NCBI RefSeq assembly: GCF_038562415.1
Contig: NZ_JBCFBA010000012.1
Location: forward strand, 62,001-126,000
Length of the DNA stretch: 64,000 nucleotides
DNA from: Solidesulfovibrio sp.
GTDB lineage: Bacteria; Desulfobacterota; Desulfovibrionia; Desulfovibrionales; Desulfovibrionaceae
Reading direction: 5' to 3'
Position numbers and translations under genes: made by a program. The notes below the pieces were generated by a model. The model saw only the letters and a program-made list of their open reading frames with translations, searched no databases and was not told the origin of the DNA. Positions 17,015 to 28,300 of the stretch are shown here, piece by piece (the first letter of the stretch is position 1; every line of letters begins with the position of its first letter).

Positions 17015-19759
17015 TCAAGGGAATAACAGTTTCAAATCCTGCCGTATTCTGTTGGGCCAAACCCGAATCTTCTGGCCGTACCGCTCCCGGAGGACCCGGT
17101 AGACACACCATGCGGCGGCGCAAAGATACTGCGCGCAGAGCAGTGCCTGGGCGTTGCGCGTCCAAGCCACATAGCCGGCCGACAAGGCGATGAAGGAAAA
17201 GAGGCGCAGTTGTTGTCTTTTGACGTTCTGGGACGTGCCCCTGACCCGGTAGATGACGTAATTGATGGTCTGGCGCAGGATCTGGGACACCAAAATGATG
17301 GACCCGATGGGATTGATGGGCAGGACGGCGGCATACGAGAAGGTCTTGCCGACCTGCAAGCCGGTGAAGGTCGGAATGCGCCAGTTCGGCGAAAAGACGT
17401 TGTGCAGCCGGAAAACGATGCGAACGGCCACCAGGCAGGCCAGCCAGGCGCCCAGGACCCACGGAAACCGCGGCAAAGGGGCCACCAGGGCACTCCCGGC
17501 CGCCCCCAGGCAGATGGACCACAGCCAGCCCTGGCTGCGGATGGGGTAATCGGCGAACCGGGACGCCTCCGGCGAGACGGAGGGCTTTGCTTCCCTCCGG
17601 GCGGCCAGGAAGTCATTCTCATGATAGCCGATCTCATACACCGCGAAAAAGGAGACAAAAAGGAGCAACAGTCCGAGCAGGGCGGCCGGGGTCGGGGCCA
17701 GGAAGGCATAACCCAGCAACACGACGACGAGGTCTTCCCCAAACTGTTGGTTGATCAGGATGCGCTTGCCCGGATATTTTCCCTCGTTGGTGTAGCGAAA
17801 CGGATAATAAAACAAGCGCTTGCCCGGGGTCGTTTTCACTTCCTCCCAGCGCGTGAGCAGGGGGGCCTTCACCGCGTTGAGCAGCGGTGCGTCCTCCAGG
17901 GAGTCGGTGACGGCCACGGCTTCCCGCAGGGCCTCCTCGCCGATGGCCTTGGCCAGGGCGGCTTCCTTGCCCTTGCGGCGGATGTTGCGCGGCCAGGGCA
18001 GCAGGCGCGAGCAGACGAGTCGGCGGCTCCGGAAGGGCGAACCGCGCAGCAAGGGTCGCAGGATGTGTGAAAACCCGTAGCTGACGATGACGATGTCGCG
18101 CAGCGGCGCGGCCAGCAACCGATCGACCAGTTCCTGGTTGCAATGGCGCCGCCACAACCGGGGTCCCTGGGCCAGCCAGGTCAGGAGCGTCCAGGGCATG
18201 CACAGGCTCACCACCGTCACGCGCAGGACATCCTGGTACAGGAACACCCCGTTTTCCCGGTCGAGCCAGAGCCACGGCTTCCATCGGCCCAGGAGGCCGA
18301 GGAGCAGGGCCGCCAGGAACGACGGCCTGGCATGGTCCAGGAACTGTTCCGTGGAGTTGGCAAAAAAAAGCGTGTGGTCGAAATCGACCAAGGCCGTTGC
18401 CTCGGGGTTCTCCCGCAACACGGCGGTCAGCCGTTCCGGACCTTCCAGCACGCGCGGGGACAAGCCTTCGTCGGGGATGCGCACCGGGACTCGGGGCGCC
18501 TGGGATTCCCCCGGTGGTGAGTCCAGGTAGGCGGCGTGAAGCTCGTTTACGACCATGGCCGGCGTGCGGGCCGGGGCCGGGGTCGCGGGATGCCACACCA
18601 GATAGTCCCGCAGGAGATAGCCGCAAAATATATGGAAATGCCGATGCCGCGCGTCAAGGTCATCCCGTTGGGCGGCGGCCTCCAGGGCCTGGGGCAGGGC
18701 ATCCGCGTCCAGGGCCTCGTAAAACACGCCCTTGCCCTGCCAGATATCCCTGGACATGAGCACGACCGGTTTGCCCGCGAGCCAGGCCACGAGGCCGAGT
18801 CCCGAGCCCGTGGTCGCCACGATGTCGGCCCAGGCGATCAGTTCGTGGAAATTGTGGTCCACCACCAGCAACCCCGGCAGTCCGGCCGTGTCGAACTTCC
18901 GTTCCTTAAACGAGGGATGCGGCTTGAAGACCGTCAGGCCGTCCGGGTTGGCGCGTGCCATGGCCTTGGCCGCCTCAAAGCTGTCGGCGAAGCCGGGCAT
19001 GGTTTTTTTACGGTCATCATGGTCGACGGGCACAAAGGCCAGGGAGGTGTCGTCGGGCGGCAAGAAAACGATCTTGCGGCCGCTTTTCCCCTCCAAACGG
19101 GCGTCCAGGCCTTGGATGAGAGCGCCGTCGTTGCGCTGGGCATAGCGGGAGTAGGCGGCGAGGTTGAGGGATCGCAGCAGGGCGCGACCGCTGGCGGCGT
19201 AGTCGTCGCGGCGTTCCCGCGCGACCAGGTCCTCCAGCGGCAACCCGGCGATGACGGAGTGGCCGAGCAGTCCGCCGCGCTCCAGATACCATGAGGAGGG
19301 CAGGAAGCCGCGTTCAATCATCAGCGAGGGAATGCCCCGGGCCAGGCACAGGTCATGGGCAATGCCGGTATGCGGGCACAGGGTGTTCCAGCTGAGGAAC
19401 AGGTCCGGCCGGAGCTCTTCGATGAGATAATCGCTGGTTCCGGCCACGATCTCCAGCAGCCGGAAGCGGTCCTTCGGGGGGGTCTCCTGCCCCGTCAGGA
19501 CGGTGATGCGGGCCAGCCACTTGTCCGTGTCGATCTGTCCCAAGGCCCGGGCCAGGTTTTCCGGGCGGTACAGGAAGCGCTGCGGCCAGTCGCGGATGCG
19601 CCAGTTCATGGGGACGTTGTAGAGATGCAACAAGGGATGCGCGATGCAGGACCAGAAATGAACGGTGTGGCCTTTTCGTTCGAATGCCCTGAAAAGATAA
19701 AGGAAAAATTCAGCCTCCCGTTCCGGGATCGGTGCGAGGTTGGTTATCAGAACGTGCAA
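17015..19759 (-). CDS. Capsule GT-B / HAD / UbiA-like membrane triple fusion
   Basis: 914 residues if started at TTG 19759, which has AAGGAG 7 nt upstream and gives the natural N-terminus HVLITNLAPIPERE. Residues 1-395 look like a capsule-polysaccharide or CDP-glycerol GT-B domain (FKPHPSF near 280, TTGSGLGLVAWLAGKPVV near 317). Residues 455-640 form a HAD-like phosphatase domain (VDFDHTLFFANS near 458, TDSLEDAPLL near 618). Residues 675-890 are multi-helical and membrane-like, with YEIGYHEND where UbiA prenyltransferases carry an Asp-rich motif. HAD-UbiA pairing is known for polyprenyl-phosphate pentose synthesis; adding a capsule GT to the same chain is unusual. Likely role: making or transferring a lipid-linked sugar at the membrane. 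Confidence 0.8.
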   Translation of the reverse strand: MHVLITNLAPIPEREAEFFLYLFRAFERKGHTVHFWSCIAHPLLHLYNVPMNWRIRDWPQRFLYRPENLARALGQIDTDKWLARITVLTGQETPPKDRFRLLEIVAGTSDYLIEELRPDLFLSWNTLCPHTGIAHDLCLARGIPSLMIERGFLPSSWYLERGGLLGHSVIAGLPLEDLVARERRDDYAASGRALLRSLNLAAYSRYAQRNDGALIQGLDARLEGKSGRKIVFLPPDDTSLAFVPVDHDDRKKTMPGFADSFEAAKAMARANPDGLTVFKPHPSFKERKFDTAGLPGLLVVDHNFHELIAWADIVATTGSGLGLVAWLAGKPVVLMSRDIWQGKGVFYEALDADALPQALEAAAQRDDLDARHRHFHIFCGYLLRDYLVWHPATPAPARTPAMVVNELHAAYLDSPPGESQAPRVPVRIPDEGLSPRVLEGPERLTAVLRENPEATALVDFDHTLFFANSTEQFLDHARPSFLAALLLGLLGRWKPWLWLDRENGVFLYQDVLRVTVVSLCMPWTLLTWLAQGPRLWRRHCNQELVDRLLAAPLRDIVIVSYGFSHILRPLLRGSPFRSRRLVCSRLLPWPRNIRRKGKEAALAKAIGEEALREAVAVTDSLEDAPLLNAVKAPLLTRWEEVKTTPGKRLFYYPFRYTNEGKYPGKRILINQQFGEDLVVVLLGYAFLAPTPAALLGLLLLFVSFFAVYEIGYHENDFLAARREAKPSVSPEASRFADYPIRSQGWLWSICLGAAGSALVAPLPRFPWVLGAWLACLVAVRIVFRLHNVFSPNWRIPTFTGLQVGKTFSYAAVLPINPIGSIILVSQILRQTINYVIYRVRGTSQNVKRQQLRLFSFIALSAGYVAWTRNAQALLCAQYLCAAAWCVYRVLRERYGQKIRVWPNRIRQDLKLLFP

Positions 19760-19799
19760 CGGGAGCTCCTTGGCGGTTGTGCTTGCAACACGGCGAACC

Positions 19800-22700
19800 T
19801 CAGACAATTCCCCTCAAGGGGGGCTGTGGCGCTTGGTGCGATGCCTGCGTCGTATGGAGCGCCAACGTTTCCGCCAACTGATGATACACGAAATCCGGTT
19901 CGAGGTAGCGCCGGGCATAGGCCGTGGCTTCGCGCTCGACGTCGTGCCGGTAGGCGACGTTGACCAGCAATTCGGCCACGGCGTCGGCGAAGAGCGGCCA
20001 CGTATCGGCCACGACAAAGGCACGGTGGCCGTGGGCGCCGATCCCCTCGAGGCCCACGGATGTGGAGACCAGGGCTCGGCCACGGGCCAGGGTTTCCACG
20101 CTCTTGATCTTCAAGCCGGTCCCCATGGTGACGGGGTTGATGCACACGGCGGCGTTTTCATACTCGCCGTCGAGGCTGTCGAGAAGGCCCAGGCATTCGA
20201 CGCCGGGCGCCGCGAACCCTTCCTCCTGCCCGATCCTGCCGGCCAGGCGCAGCCGGGCGTCCGGAACACGCTGCCGCACCCTGGGCCAACAGTGTTCGAG
20301 AAACTGCTTGAGCCCCGCGACATTGAACGGGTTGCCCGAGGCGGCGATGAAGACCGAGCGGGACGGCTCCGGGCTTGGCGGCAGCGGTTCCCCGAAGGCG
20401 TCACGGGATACGCCCACGGTGATGGCCTGCTTTTCGGGCACGAGGTTGGCGAAGAGTCTGCGCTCATGGTGTTGGATGGCGATGATGACCTTGGCGCAAC
20501 GCAGCAGCTTTTTTTCTTCCTCCGCGCTGCAGTTTCGGAAAGCCTGGTCGATGGTGATGCCCTTGGCCTTGAAGGCCTGCAAGCGAAACAAGGCGTCGTG
20601 GGTCTGGACGGCGCTCAAGGTGGTGGCGGGCAGGTCCGTGAGGGCGGCGGCGAAGTGCACGTACTCGGCGATGGCCAAGCGCAGGTCATGGCGGGAGGCG
20701 ATGTCGTGCAGGCAGCGTTTGGTGTTGATATGGGTGAGGTCGGCCTTGTTGAGGGCGACAGTGCCCGGGGTTTTTACTTCCGGATTGACGATGAAAATCC
20801 GTTCCGCCATCGCCTGGTAGGCCGCCTGATGCTCCACGAGGAACCGGGGGTGGATTTGCAGGACCAGGAAGACGCGGTAGCCCTGGCTACGAAGCCACCG
20901 CAGCAACTGGTCGATGACGATATGGTTGCCCTGGCGCACCGGCAGGAAGGGCACATGGGTGATGACGGCCGCCACCGGCCCGTCGGCCGCCGGTGCGGCC
21001 AAGCCCCGCCATACCATGATGGGCGTGTCGGCATCCTTGACATTCAGGCGGCGCCTGGCCAGCAGCCTGCCGTCCAACAGCATTTCCACGGCAAGGGGTT
21101 CTTCCGGCGTGAGCGCCCCGTCGTAACTCCAGCCGTGCTGACGCATCCCCAGGCCGTACCGGCCGGCGATGTCCGGACGGGGCAGGTTGAGCCGGGCATA
21201 GCCGGGTTCCTGGTTCCGCTGGGTGACACGGATGCTGTACCCGCCAGCGGGCCCCTGAGCCCAGCCGATCAGCCGCACCCGGTTCATGCAGAGGTCGAAA
21301 TCCAGGTTTTCGATGAAAAGAGCGGCCGGCGACCGTTCCCCGCCGGCGCGAAGCTGGATGACGACCTCGTGGGACACCGTCGCCTCCTTCTGGATTGTGA
21401 CGGTGCAGGCTTCGGGTGGTTCGACCAGGGCTTGTGGGGGCAAGATGCGCCGCACCAGCAAGGCCTTGCCGGCGATGTCCCGGGACAGGTCGCCGGACGT
21501 GAAATATGCGACCTCCACGCCGTTGACCGATACCCGGATCGAGGCGGCCGCCGCGACGACGATGGCGGCCAGGGAAAGCACGCAGCCGTCGTGCAGGCTG
21601 GCGTCCTGGACCGTCAGCCACGCGGCCGGCAGCGCCGGGGGCCTGTCGCCGGCCTGCAGAAGTTGTCTGTATTGTGTGCAAAAATCCTTGTAGGACGGCA
21701 TGGCCCGAGTCCAAATGGCATTACTGAGGGGAATGGTGCACATGTCGTACAGTGCCCGTCCCAGCCTGTCGCCGAAGGTGATCATGCGGATCGAATCGGC
21801 ATCGAAGGCGGCTTCCCGCGCGTTGTCGAAGGGCGCGGCGAGCCGTTCGGCCAGTTGGGCCTTGAAGGCGGCCCAGTCGCCCAGAGGTGCGTAGTGCGGC
21901 AAATCCCCGCAGGTTTCCCGCAGGGGTTCGAGGTCGAAAGACAGGCACGGCGTGCCGCAATACAGGGCTTCCAGGGGGGGGTAGCCGTAGCCTTCGAACT
22001 GGGACATGAAAAGCAGCAGTTTGGCCCGGGAAAGCTGCCTGAATTTTTCCTGGTCGTTGAGGCGATCGAGAAATTCCAGGGTCACGCCGTGCGCCGCTGC
22101 CCGGGCCTCGATCGCTCGAACGAACGCCTCGGGCCGCTTCTCATGGCCGACGAGCAGGGCCAAGACATGTCCCCGCATGGGCTCGTCGATCAGTTCGAGC
22201 AGGCTGGACACGCCCTTGTGCTCGGCCAGGTCGAAGCGGATGATGGCCACGATGCGGTCTTCGCGCGGGAAGACGGGAACGATGTCCGCGGCCATGTCGT
22301 TGATGGGCGGCGGCGCGACGAGATAGCGGCATTCCGCGTTATAGAGGCTATAATACCGTTGGGCATGGTCGCTGTTCACCTCCAGGGCGGAAATGATCAT
22401 GGAACAGTGCTGCGCGGTCCGGGCCCAGTCGGCCCAGCCCAGGGCGTCCCGCACAACAGGGGACAGGGCGTTGAACCAATTGGGGCTTTCGAAATTGAGC
22501 AGGCAGGCATGGGCGCGGTGCTGTTTGGAAAACGAGACGGCGTTTTCGTAAAAGTAATGCGAGCCGAACATGGCTGGAACGATGATGACGCAGTCCACCG
22601 CACAGCGCAAGCGGCGGACGTTGTAGGTCGAGGTCAGGATGACCTTGAGCCGGTGTTGCGCCGGGGAGAGCGCGAAATCCCGGGAAAAAAGGGGTTCTAC

Positions 22701-23894
22701 GTTTGTGACAAAGGTTACGTCGTGACCGGCCAGGGCCAGCGACTCGGCCATGATCCAGGCGTGATAGCGGCCGCCAGAATACATTCCCCGCGGGTTGGTC
22801 CCGAACACGAACACCGACAGGGCCGGCTGGTCCGCGACGGTCTTGTATCCGGCCATGTCGGGCAGCCCCGCCAGCGTGCGCGCCTCGGCCTCACCCAGGG
22901 CCGCGAGGAGGCGGGGGAAGCTTTGTCGTGGATCGCGGTGGCCGCCATGGCTTGCTTTGTACCGTTCACGGTCACCCGGAAAGGCCGCGCCGGCCTCGAT
23001 CTCCCGGAGGCTCTCGGCGAGGCCGTCTGCGTCGAGCACCGTGGGCAGGGCCCGGGAGGGGGCGGCGTTGCGGAACACGGAGAGCATCACGTGCTGCCGC
23101 GGCAGTAAAACGGCCGATCGCCCCATGGCAACCGTCGTATGGGCGGCCCTTGGGCAAGCCGTGACAAGGGCCCGGGCGTAGCCGAGCGCCTCGGCCAGGA
23201 TCGAGAGGGATTCGTCGTCTGGGCGGGCTCCGGGGTAGTCGGGAGCCCCGGGCGCCGTGAGGAAGTCAACTTCCCAGCCCGTCGATTCAGCCGCCTCCCG
23301 AACCAGATCCACCCATTCGTCGATCTCCAAGGAGGGATTGCCGTCCCCGTGCCCCAGGTAGGCGACCAATCGCTTGTTCCCGCCGGGAGCTGGAGGCGGC
23401 TCGTCCCGCATCAGATCGAAGTTGCCGATCAGACTGAAATATTTCGGGCGCAGGCCGTTGAGCGCGCTGGGGCCGGGCAGAAGGAAGACGGAGCCGGGCG
23501 CGGCCGTGTGCTCATCGGCCTCCAGGATCTGAACACCCGGGGGGACAGCCGGCCTGGTTTCTCGCAGCCAGGGCCACATCGCGGTATTCTCCCGCACGGC
23601 CAGCACCAGTGAGCGAGACATGGCGTTTTCAACCAGGGTGAGGCCGGAAAGCGGAAAGCAGTTGTCGGGAAGGGGACGGGGGATGGCCTCCAGAAACGGC
23701 TCATGTACGAAGACTTGCTGGTATCGCCGGCAGAGGGCATCGAGTTCATCCGCCAATACCGCTTGGCCGTCCGGACAGCACAAGGCAAAATCAGCGGGAT
23801 AGCCATCGGTTTGCGGAGAGGGGAAAAATGGCGGTACAACAAGAACCCGGCTGTAAGCGGTCGACATCGATGGAGGCAAGGATTGGTTTTTCAT
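19800..23894 (-). CDS. Giant glycosyltransferase with two GT4-type domains
   Basis: 1364 residues. An N-terminal region of about 340 residues resembles a degenerate GT-B fold. A first GT4 domain follows at about 350-720 (TNPRGMYSGGRYHAW acceptor side, FEGYGYPPLEALYCGTPCLS donor-side E-x7-E region). A GW...RPD module lies near 870-960 (RLIGWAQGPAG, LPRPDIAGRYG). A second GT4 domain is at 965-1350 (ECLGLLDSLDGEYENAAVC, MGTGLKIKSVETLARG). Two donor sites in one chain suggest it adds two sugars in succession. ATG 23894 has no obvious ribosome site; ATG 23867 is an alternative. It ends 40 nt before the next gene. Confidence 0.88.
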   Translation of the reverse strand: MKNQSLPPSMSTAYSRVLVVPPFFPSPQTDGYPADFALCCPDGQAVLADELDALCRRYQQVFVHEPFLEAIPRPLPDNCFPLSGLTLVENAMSRSLVLAVRENTAMWPWLRETRPAVPPGVQILEADEHTAAPGSVFLLPGPSALNGLRPKYFSLIGNFDLMRDEPPPAPGGNKRLVAYLGHGDGNPSLEIDEWVDLVREAAESTGWEVDFLTAPGAPDYPGARPDDESLSILAEALGYARALVTACPRAAHTTVAMGRSAVLLPRQHVMLSVFRNAAPSRALPTVLDADGLAESLREIEAGAAFPGDRERYKASHGGHRDPRQSFPRLLAALGEAEARTLAGLPDMAGYKTVADQPALSVFVFGTNPRGMYSGGRYHAWIMAESLALAGHDVTFVTNVEPLFSRDFALSPAQHRLKVILTSTYNVRRLRCAVDCVIIVPAMFGSHYFYENAVSFSKQHRAHACLLNFESPNWFNALSPVVRDALGWADWARTAQHCSMIISALEVNSDHAQRYYSLYNAECRYLVAPPPINDMAADIVPVFPREDRIVAIIRFDLAEHKGVSSLLELIDEPMRGHVLALLVGHEKRPEAFVRAIEARAAAHGVTLEFLDRLNDQEKFRQLSRAKLLLFMSQFEGYGYPPLEALYCGTPCLSFDLEPLRETCGDLPHYAPLGDWAAFKAQLAERLAAPFDNAREAAFDADSIRMITFGDRLGRALYDMCTIPLSNAIWTRAMPSYKDFCTQYRQLLQAGDRPPALPAAWLTVQDASLHDGCVLSLAAIVVAAAASIRVSVNGVEVAYFTSGDLSRDIAGKALLVRRILPPQALVEPPEACTVTIQKEATVSHEVVIQLRAGGERSPAALFIENLDFDLCMNRVRLIGWAQGPAGGYSIRVTQRNQEPGYARLNLPRPDIAGRYGLGMRQHGWSYDGALTPEEPLAVEMLLDGRLLARRRLNVKDADTPIMVWRGLAAPAADGPVAAVITHVPFLPVRQGNHIVIDQLLRWLRSQGYRVFLVLQIHPRFLVEHQAAYQAMAERIFIVNPEVKTPGTVALNKADLTHINTKRCLHDIASRHDLRLAIAEYVHFAAALTDLPATTLSAVQTHDALFRLQAFKAKGITIDQAFRNCSAEEEKKLLRCAKVIIAIQHHERRLFANLVPEKQAITVGVSRDAFGEPLPPSPEPSRSVFIAASGNPFNVAGLKQFLEHCWPRVRQRVPDARLRLAGRIGQEEGFAAPGVECLGLLDSLDGEYENAAVCINPVTMGTGLKIKSVETLARGRALVSTSVGLEGIGAHGHRAFVVADTWPLFADAVAELLVNVAYRHDVEREATAYARRYLEPDFVYHQLAETLALHTTQASHQAPQPPLRGIV

Positions 23895-24065
23895 AAAAGG
23901 ACAATGGTGTTTTCGTAGAAACGACCTGTTCTCCGGGTTCTTGCCTTACCAGGGCAGCACAAAAACTGAATCAAAGTTGCTAAAAGAAAGCCGGCGCCAA
24001 CTTTGTCAGGCCTCAGCCATTCCTTACATGAGTGTCGCCAGGGAGAGTTTGAAAGCGTGTGCGTC

Positions 24066-25286
24066 TTATTGAATTTCCTGGCAACCCTTGCCAAGCTGGA
24101 GGATGAATTGCAAGTTCAAGTCGAGCAGTTGCAATTCTATGTCGTCACTGTGCGGATATAAGTAGTCACGACACAACAGAAAATCATCTTTGTGAAAGAG
24201 ATAGCCGGCGATATCGGCGGAAGACTTCAAATAAACCATACCCGTGCCTTGATCCAATATTGCCCTTAGGGATTTGGCCAGCAAGTCTGTCTGAAATTTG
24301 GAATCTTTCATAAAGAGAACGTGCTTGGCACACGTTGTATCAATTATGCTTGCCAAGTCCGTCGCTTGATGAAAAAGACATCTTGTCAAATGTTTTTGGT
24401 GTAAATCTGTTGCAAGATCCTTTATCTTTGCGAGATCATCAGTTTCAGGACCATGGATGCAATGGACTTCGAAAGCATTGCCGAAAGGAAATTCCTGGAA
24501 AAAAAGCATCAAATCAGGGAAAAGATGTGCCGTCTGATGGAAAAATATAAACGAAAGTAAACATTTTTCCTGAGAAGATGTGTTCGTTATTGCCTCTTGC
24601 GAAGATCTGCGTGAAATATTTTCTTTATGTGTGTCAAACACAAATCTGTTCCAGTTGACGGAGAAGAATTGATTGCCAGAGGTCTGCAAGAAATAATTTT
24701 TATTATCATATGAGCGTTGTGGAATATCAATAAAAGCAGTCTTTTTATTTAGCAGGGCATTCAATCTGAATGCAAAATCAGAAAATTCTAATCCGTTGTT
24801 GTAATTTTCACAAAAACCGCCAAGCAAATTGAAGTCTTCATGTTTACATAAAAAAATATCATCTGCAATTGCAGAAGGAGAGCAACTGACTGTTTTATCT
24901 TCTTTGTGGGTGGAGCAATCAGGTGTTTTCGATAAACCAACGGCGTGAAATTGGCTGTTCGAGAGCTTTTCGAGGGCAGACTTTATGAAAAGAGCAATAT
25001 CAACAATAATGGATTTTGCAAACAGTAAGGTGTCATGTTTTGCCTTCGTAGCTGCCAAATTGCATAGAGTCGCGTACGAAAGGTTTTCGTTTTTTGTAAT
25101 GACTCGACAAAATAGATAATTACTGAATTTTGAAATTTCTTCCAGAGACCCGTCCGATGAACACAGATCAATTACTACCAATTCTAGACGAAAGTCTCTA
25201 TGGCACTGCAAGAGCTCATTCAAGACGTGTCCAATAGTCTCTTTGCAGTTTCGAGTTACAAGTATAATGGAGATGGATTCTTGCAT
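24066..25286 (-). CDS. Glycosyltransferase family 2-like protein
   Basis: A 406-residue protein whose first 110 residues match a GT-A/GT2 start (SIILVTRNCKETIGHVLNELL, VVIDLCSSDGSLEEI, NENLSYATLCNLAA). The canonical DxD after the third strand is replaced by LLFAKSIIV, so donor-metal binding is doubtful. The rest shows a GGFCENYNNGLEFSDFAFRL segment like the acceptor part of GT2 enzymes, then a second unknown half. The gene is strikingly AT-rich compared with the giant gene before it, suggesting separate acquisition. AGGAAA precedes ATG 25286. Confidence 0.75.
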   Translation of the reverse strand: MQESISIILVTRNCKETIGHVLNELLQCHRDFRLELVVIDLCSSDGSLEEISKFSNYLFCRVITKNENLSYATLCNLAATKAKHDTLLFAKSIIVDIALFIKSALEKLSNSQFHAVGLSKTPDCSTHKEDKTVSCSPSAIADDIFLCKHEDFNLLGGFCENYNNGLEFSDFAFRLNALLNKKTAFIDIPQRSYDNKNYFLQTSGNQFFSVNWNRFVFDTHKENISRRSSQEAITNTSSQEKCLLSFIFFHQTAHLFPDLMLFFQEFPFGNAFEVHCIHGPETDDLAKIKDLATDLHQKHLTRCLFHQATDLASIIDTTCAKHVLFMKDSKFQTDLLAKSLRAILDQGTGMVYLKSSADIAGYLFHKDDFLLCRDYLYPHSDDIELQLLDLNLQFILQLGKGCQEIQ

Positions 25287-25358
25287 ATGTTTCCTAGCTG
25301 AATAAGTTCCGGGCCTTATTCATATGGTAGCATGATGTATATATTTCCCCGGGCCGGA

Positions 25359-28300
25359 CTAAGCACGTTGACCGGTTGACGTACGAACTCGCGACGAGAA
25401 GATGGCTTTTTTGATAACATTGTGGAACGCACTTGGTGGCTGGCCGAATGACAGGTGTTTCGGGGTTAAATCATCATAGAGGTGGTCTCTCAACAGCAAT
25501 GCTACGTGATTTTTGAATTTTTCTTTCATGTCCACAGTGAGGCCAAATTCCAGGGCTTTGTTGATTTCACGCTCGATGTCATCCTTGTCAAAGGCATTGT
25601 ACGTACAGCCAGCATGTCGAAGTTGCGTATAACCCAGCATGACTACAGGTTTTTCCCTAATCAACGCAATATACGAAACCTGCGATAAAATCGTCAGGAC
25701 CACGTCGGAAACATCGATAATGTCGTTGATGTCAATGTCATCGATAAGAGTGACATGCTTCAGGGGGGTGTATTTTTTTCCGAAGTTTCGCATGATCGGA
25801 TGCGGCTTGAAAAGAAGGTTCCAGTTGTTTGTGGCGGCCATTTGGCTTAAACAATGCAGAGGTTCTATACTGGTTTTGAAGTTTGGCGAATGGAACTTTT
25901 GTGATGTCTCCGTGTACGGCTGCAAGCCAGACTCACAGTCATTTTGGCCTGCGTAAAAAACGGTAGGTCTTTTCAGAAGATTAAAATTTTTCAAATTCGA
26001 ATTTACAGGTTGTATATTACGATTTAATTTACTTTCCCTGAGATATGATAAAACTTTCTCAGCCAAGCATAATTCATCAGCGTCTGGAAGAAAATTGGTT
26101 GCGATTGTTTTTGAGCAAGCCAAATCGCTTTCTCCCATCTGGCCTTTTTGATCGAGTGAAAAAGTACCTGGGAGCAAGCCAAATTCAATATACAATGTAG
26201 GAATATCGAATTGCTTGCAAACGGCCGCGACGACATGATGGTAGGCGGAAAATTTGTTCCACAGCAGAACGGCTTTCGGCCGAAAGCGCTTGATGAGGAC
26301 TTGCGCGAAAATATACGCTGCGAACGCCACTAATTCCGGATAATTATTTGGAAAATCTGGGTGCCGGATGCGAAGGTTTTGTGCCGCGACAGATAGATAA
26401 TCAAGAGACTGAATTTTTTGTAGAATTGTATCAGATAGAACAACAGGAGATGTTGCCATGCATGTATTTTGAAATAGCAGGCGAGGTGTATTGAAATAGT
26501 CGCATTGCAAAGCAATTTTGTTTTTAACAGGAATCACTTTTGCTTCATTAATAATGCAAATTTTGTAGTCATCAGAAAGCTTGTTCAGTGTATTTAGATA
26601 ATTGATTGTACCTTTGTCAAACCCTAAAATTGGTCCTATAACAAAAACATTTGGCGTATCAGAGTCGTTTCGAGGACAAACCAACTGGAGATCGGTGTAG
26701 AATTGCTTCAGGAGAGAACCGTGAAGCGCAAGATCCCGATCACTGGCCGTGTGGATAAATGTACGATAAACATCTTGGATGTTCTGGGTTCCTAAAAAAG
26801 AACTGTCCTTGAAAGAAAAATCCTTGAGCGCCAGGGCATCCTTAAGCGTAGTATGGTACATATAATTCAAGAATAAATTATAGAAAACTTCTCTGTCGAG
26901 AAACATGTTGATTACATAGTCTTTAAAAATAGACGAAAAGTCCATTGCGAATTGTATGACATTGCGCTGTATCAAATTTATAGAATTTACTGATGTTTCA
27001 TCGAGAGTGTTGGGATCTCTAGTTAATGATATATCATTTCCTGTCTGATTTACATATGTCACCGAGCCCTCGGTTGAGGCAAATACATCTTCCGTTAAGT
27101 GGACAAAAATGGTTTTAACTCTGTGTTCCGGAGGGAGTACGATGAATGGTCTTATTTTGTTAGCAGGAATATCCGGATATACGTTTTTATAGCCAATAAA
27201 ATGATAGACAGGGATAGACACGTTGTAGTGCTTGCTAAAAAAACTGGAAACAGTTCCTTTGTATCCAATGTCCCAAAACGCAATTTCAGTATCAAAGTCG
27301 ATAACCTTCTTTATGTAGGTATCCACAGGGATTAATTTTTTAGACAGATATTTTTGTATAATGCTGAAGGAGGCGCAAACAGCTGGCAATATTGCTTCAA
27401 GCGACCCGATTCTGTCGTTTTCAGAAGAGTATCCATTCTTACGAAATATGGACACAATAGCATTATATGTCTCGTCGTCATCGACATGAAGCCTTTTCCT
27501 GATAAAATTTGAAATCGTTATCTCAGAATTTATCCCATAATAATACAAATAGTTGACAAATGTTTGAAAGTCTTTTGCCTCGAATAAGCTTCGCATGCTC
27601 CGCGTCATATGCAATGCTGTCGGAGTGGCAAGGCTCATTGTCTTCAGATGCTGTGCTATAATATTGTAAACTTTTGATGGTAAAAAGCCATCTCGCCATA
27701 TGAAACAGATTTTCTTAACACCTTCACTCGACAATTCTCGCATCATCCACAGACACATCATGAAGATCAATGGCCCAAAAAGCACATACCCGATGCATCC
27801 CGTGTCACCATTAAACAATGTTTTCTGATCGAATTTTGTAAATGGATCATCAAAAATTTTGTTTGCTAAAAATCCAATAATAGTGTCCGTTTCATTCAAA
27901 TCCGACAGCCAGCTCATGACGACACTTAAACGTGTCTTCCTGAGGCAGTCGATGGTTTTTGGTATGAAAATAGGGAATATTCCTTTCTCCGCAGGTTTCG
28001 CTATGTCGGCTTGAAGGTTGTCTCCCAAGTGCACTATTTGACTTGGAATGATCCCATCCTTTTTGTATGTTTCAATTATAAAGTCAAAGAGCCGACCGCT
28101 GCCTTTAGAAAGCTTCAACTCCGAGGAGACATAAAGCGCATCGTAACCAGTAAAACCATTGATTCTCAGAAGTTTTGCAAGCACATCGCGGGGCAAATAC
28201 ATGTCGCTTATTATGATGATTTTCTTTCCAAGGCCCTGGGCATGGTCATAGATATCCTTGACAGAAAGCCTCGGTCTCAGGATGTTGAGTTCAGTCTCTA

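Noticed and set aside
19740-23108. Plus-strand open frame of 1122 codons
   Set aside because: Antisense to the two-GT4 giant; composition is Gly/Val/Gln-rich and no domain is recognisable.
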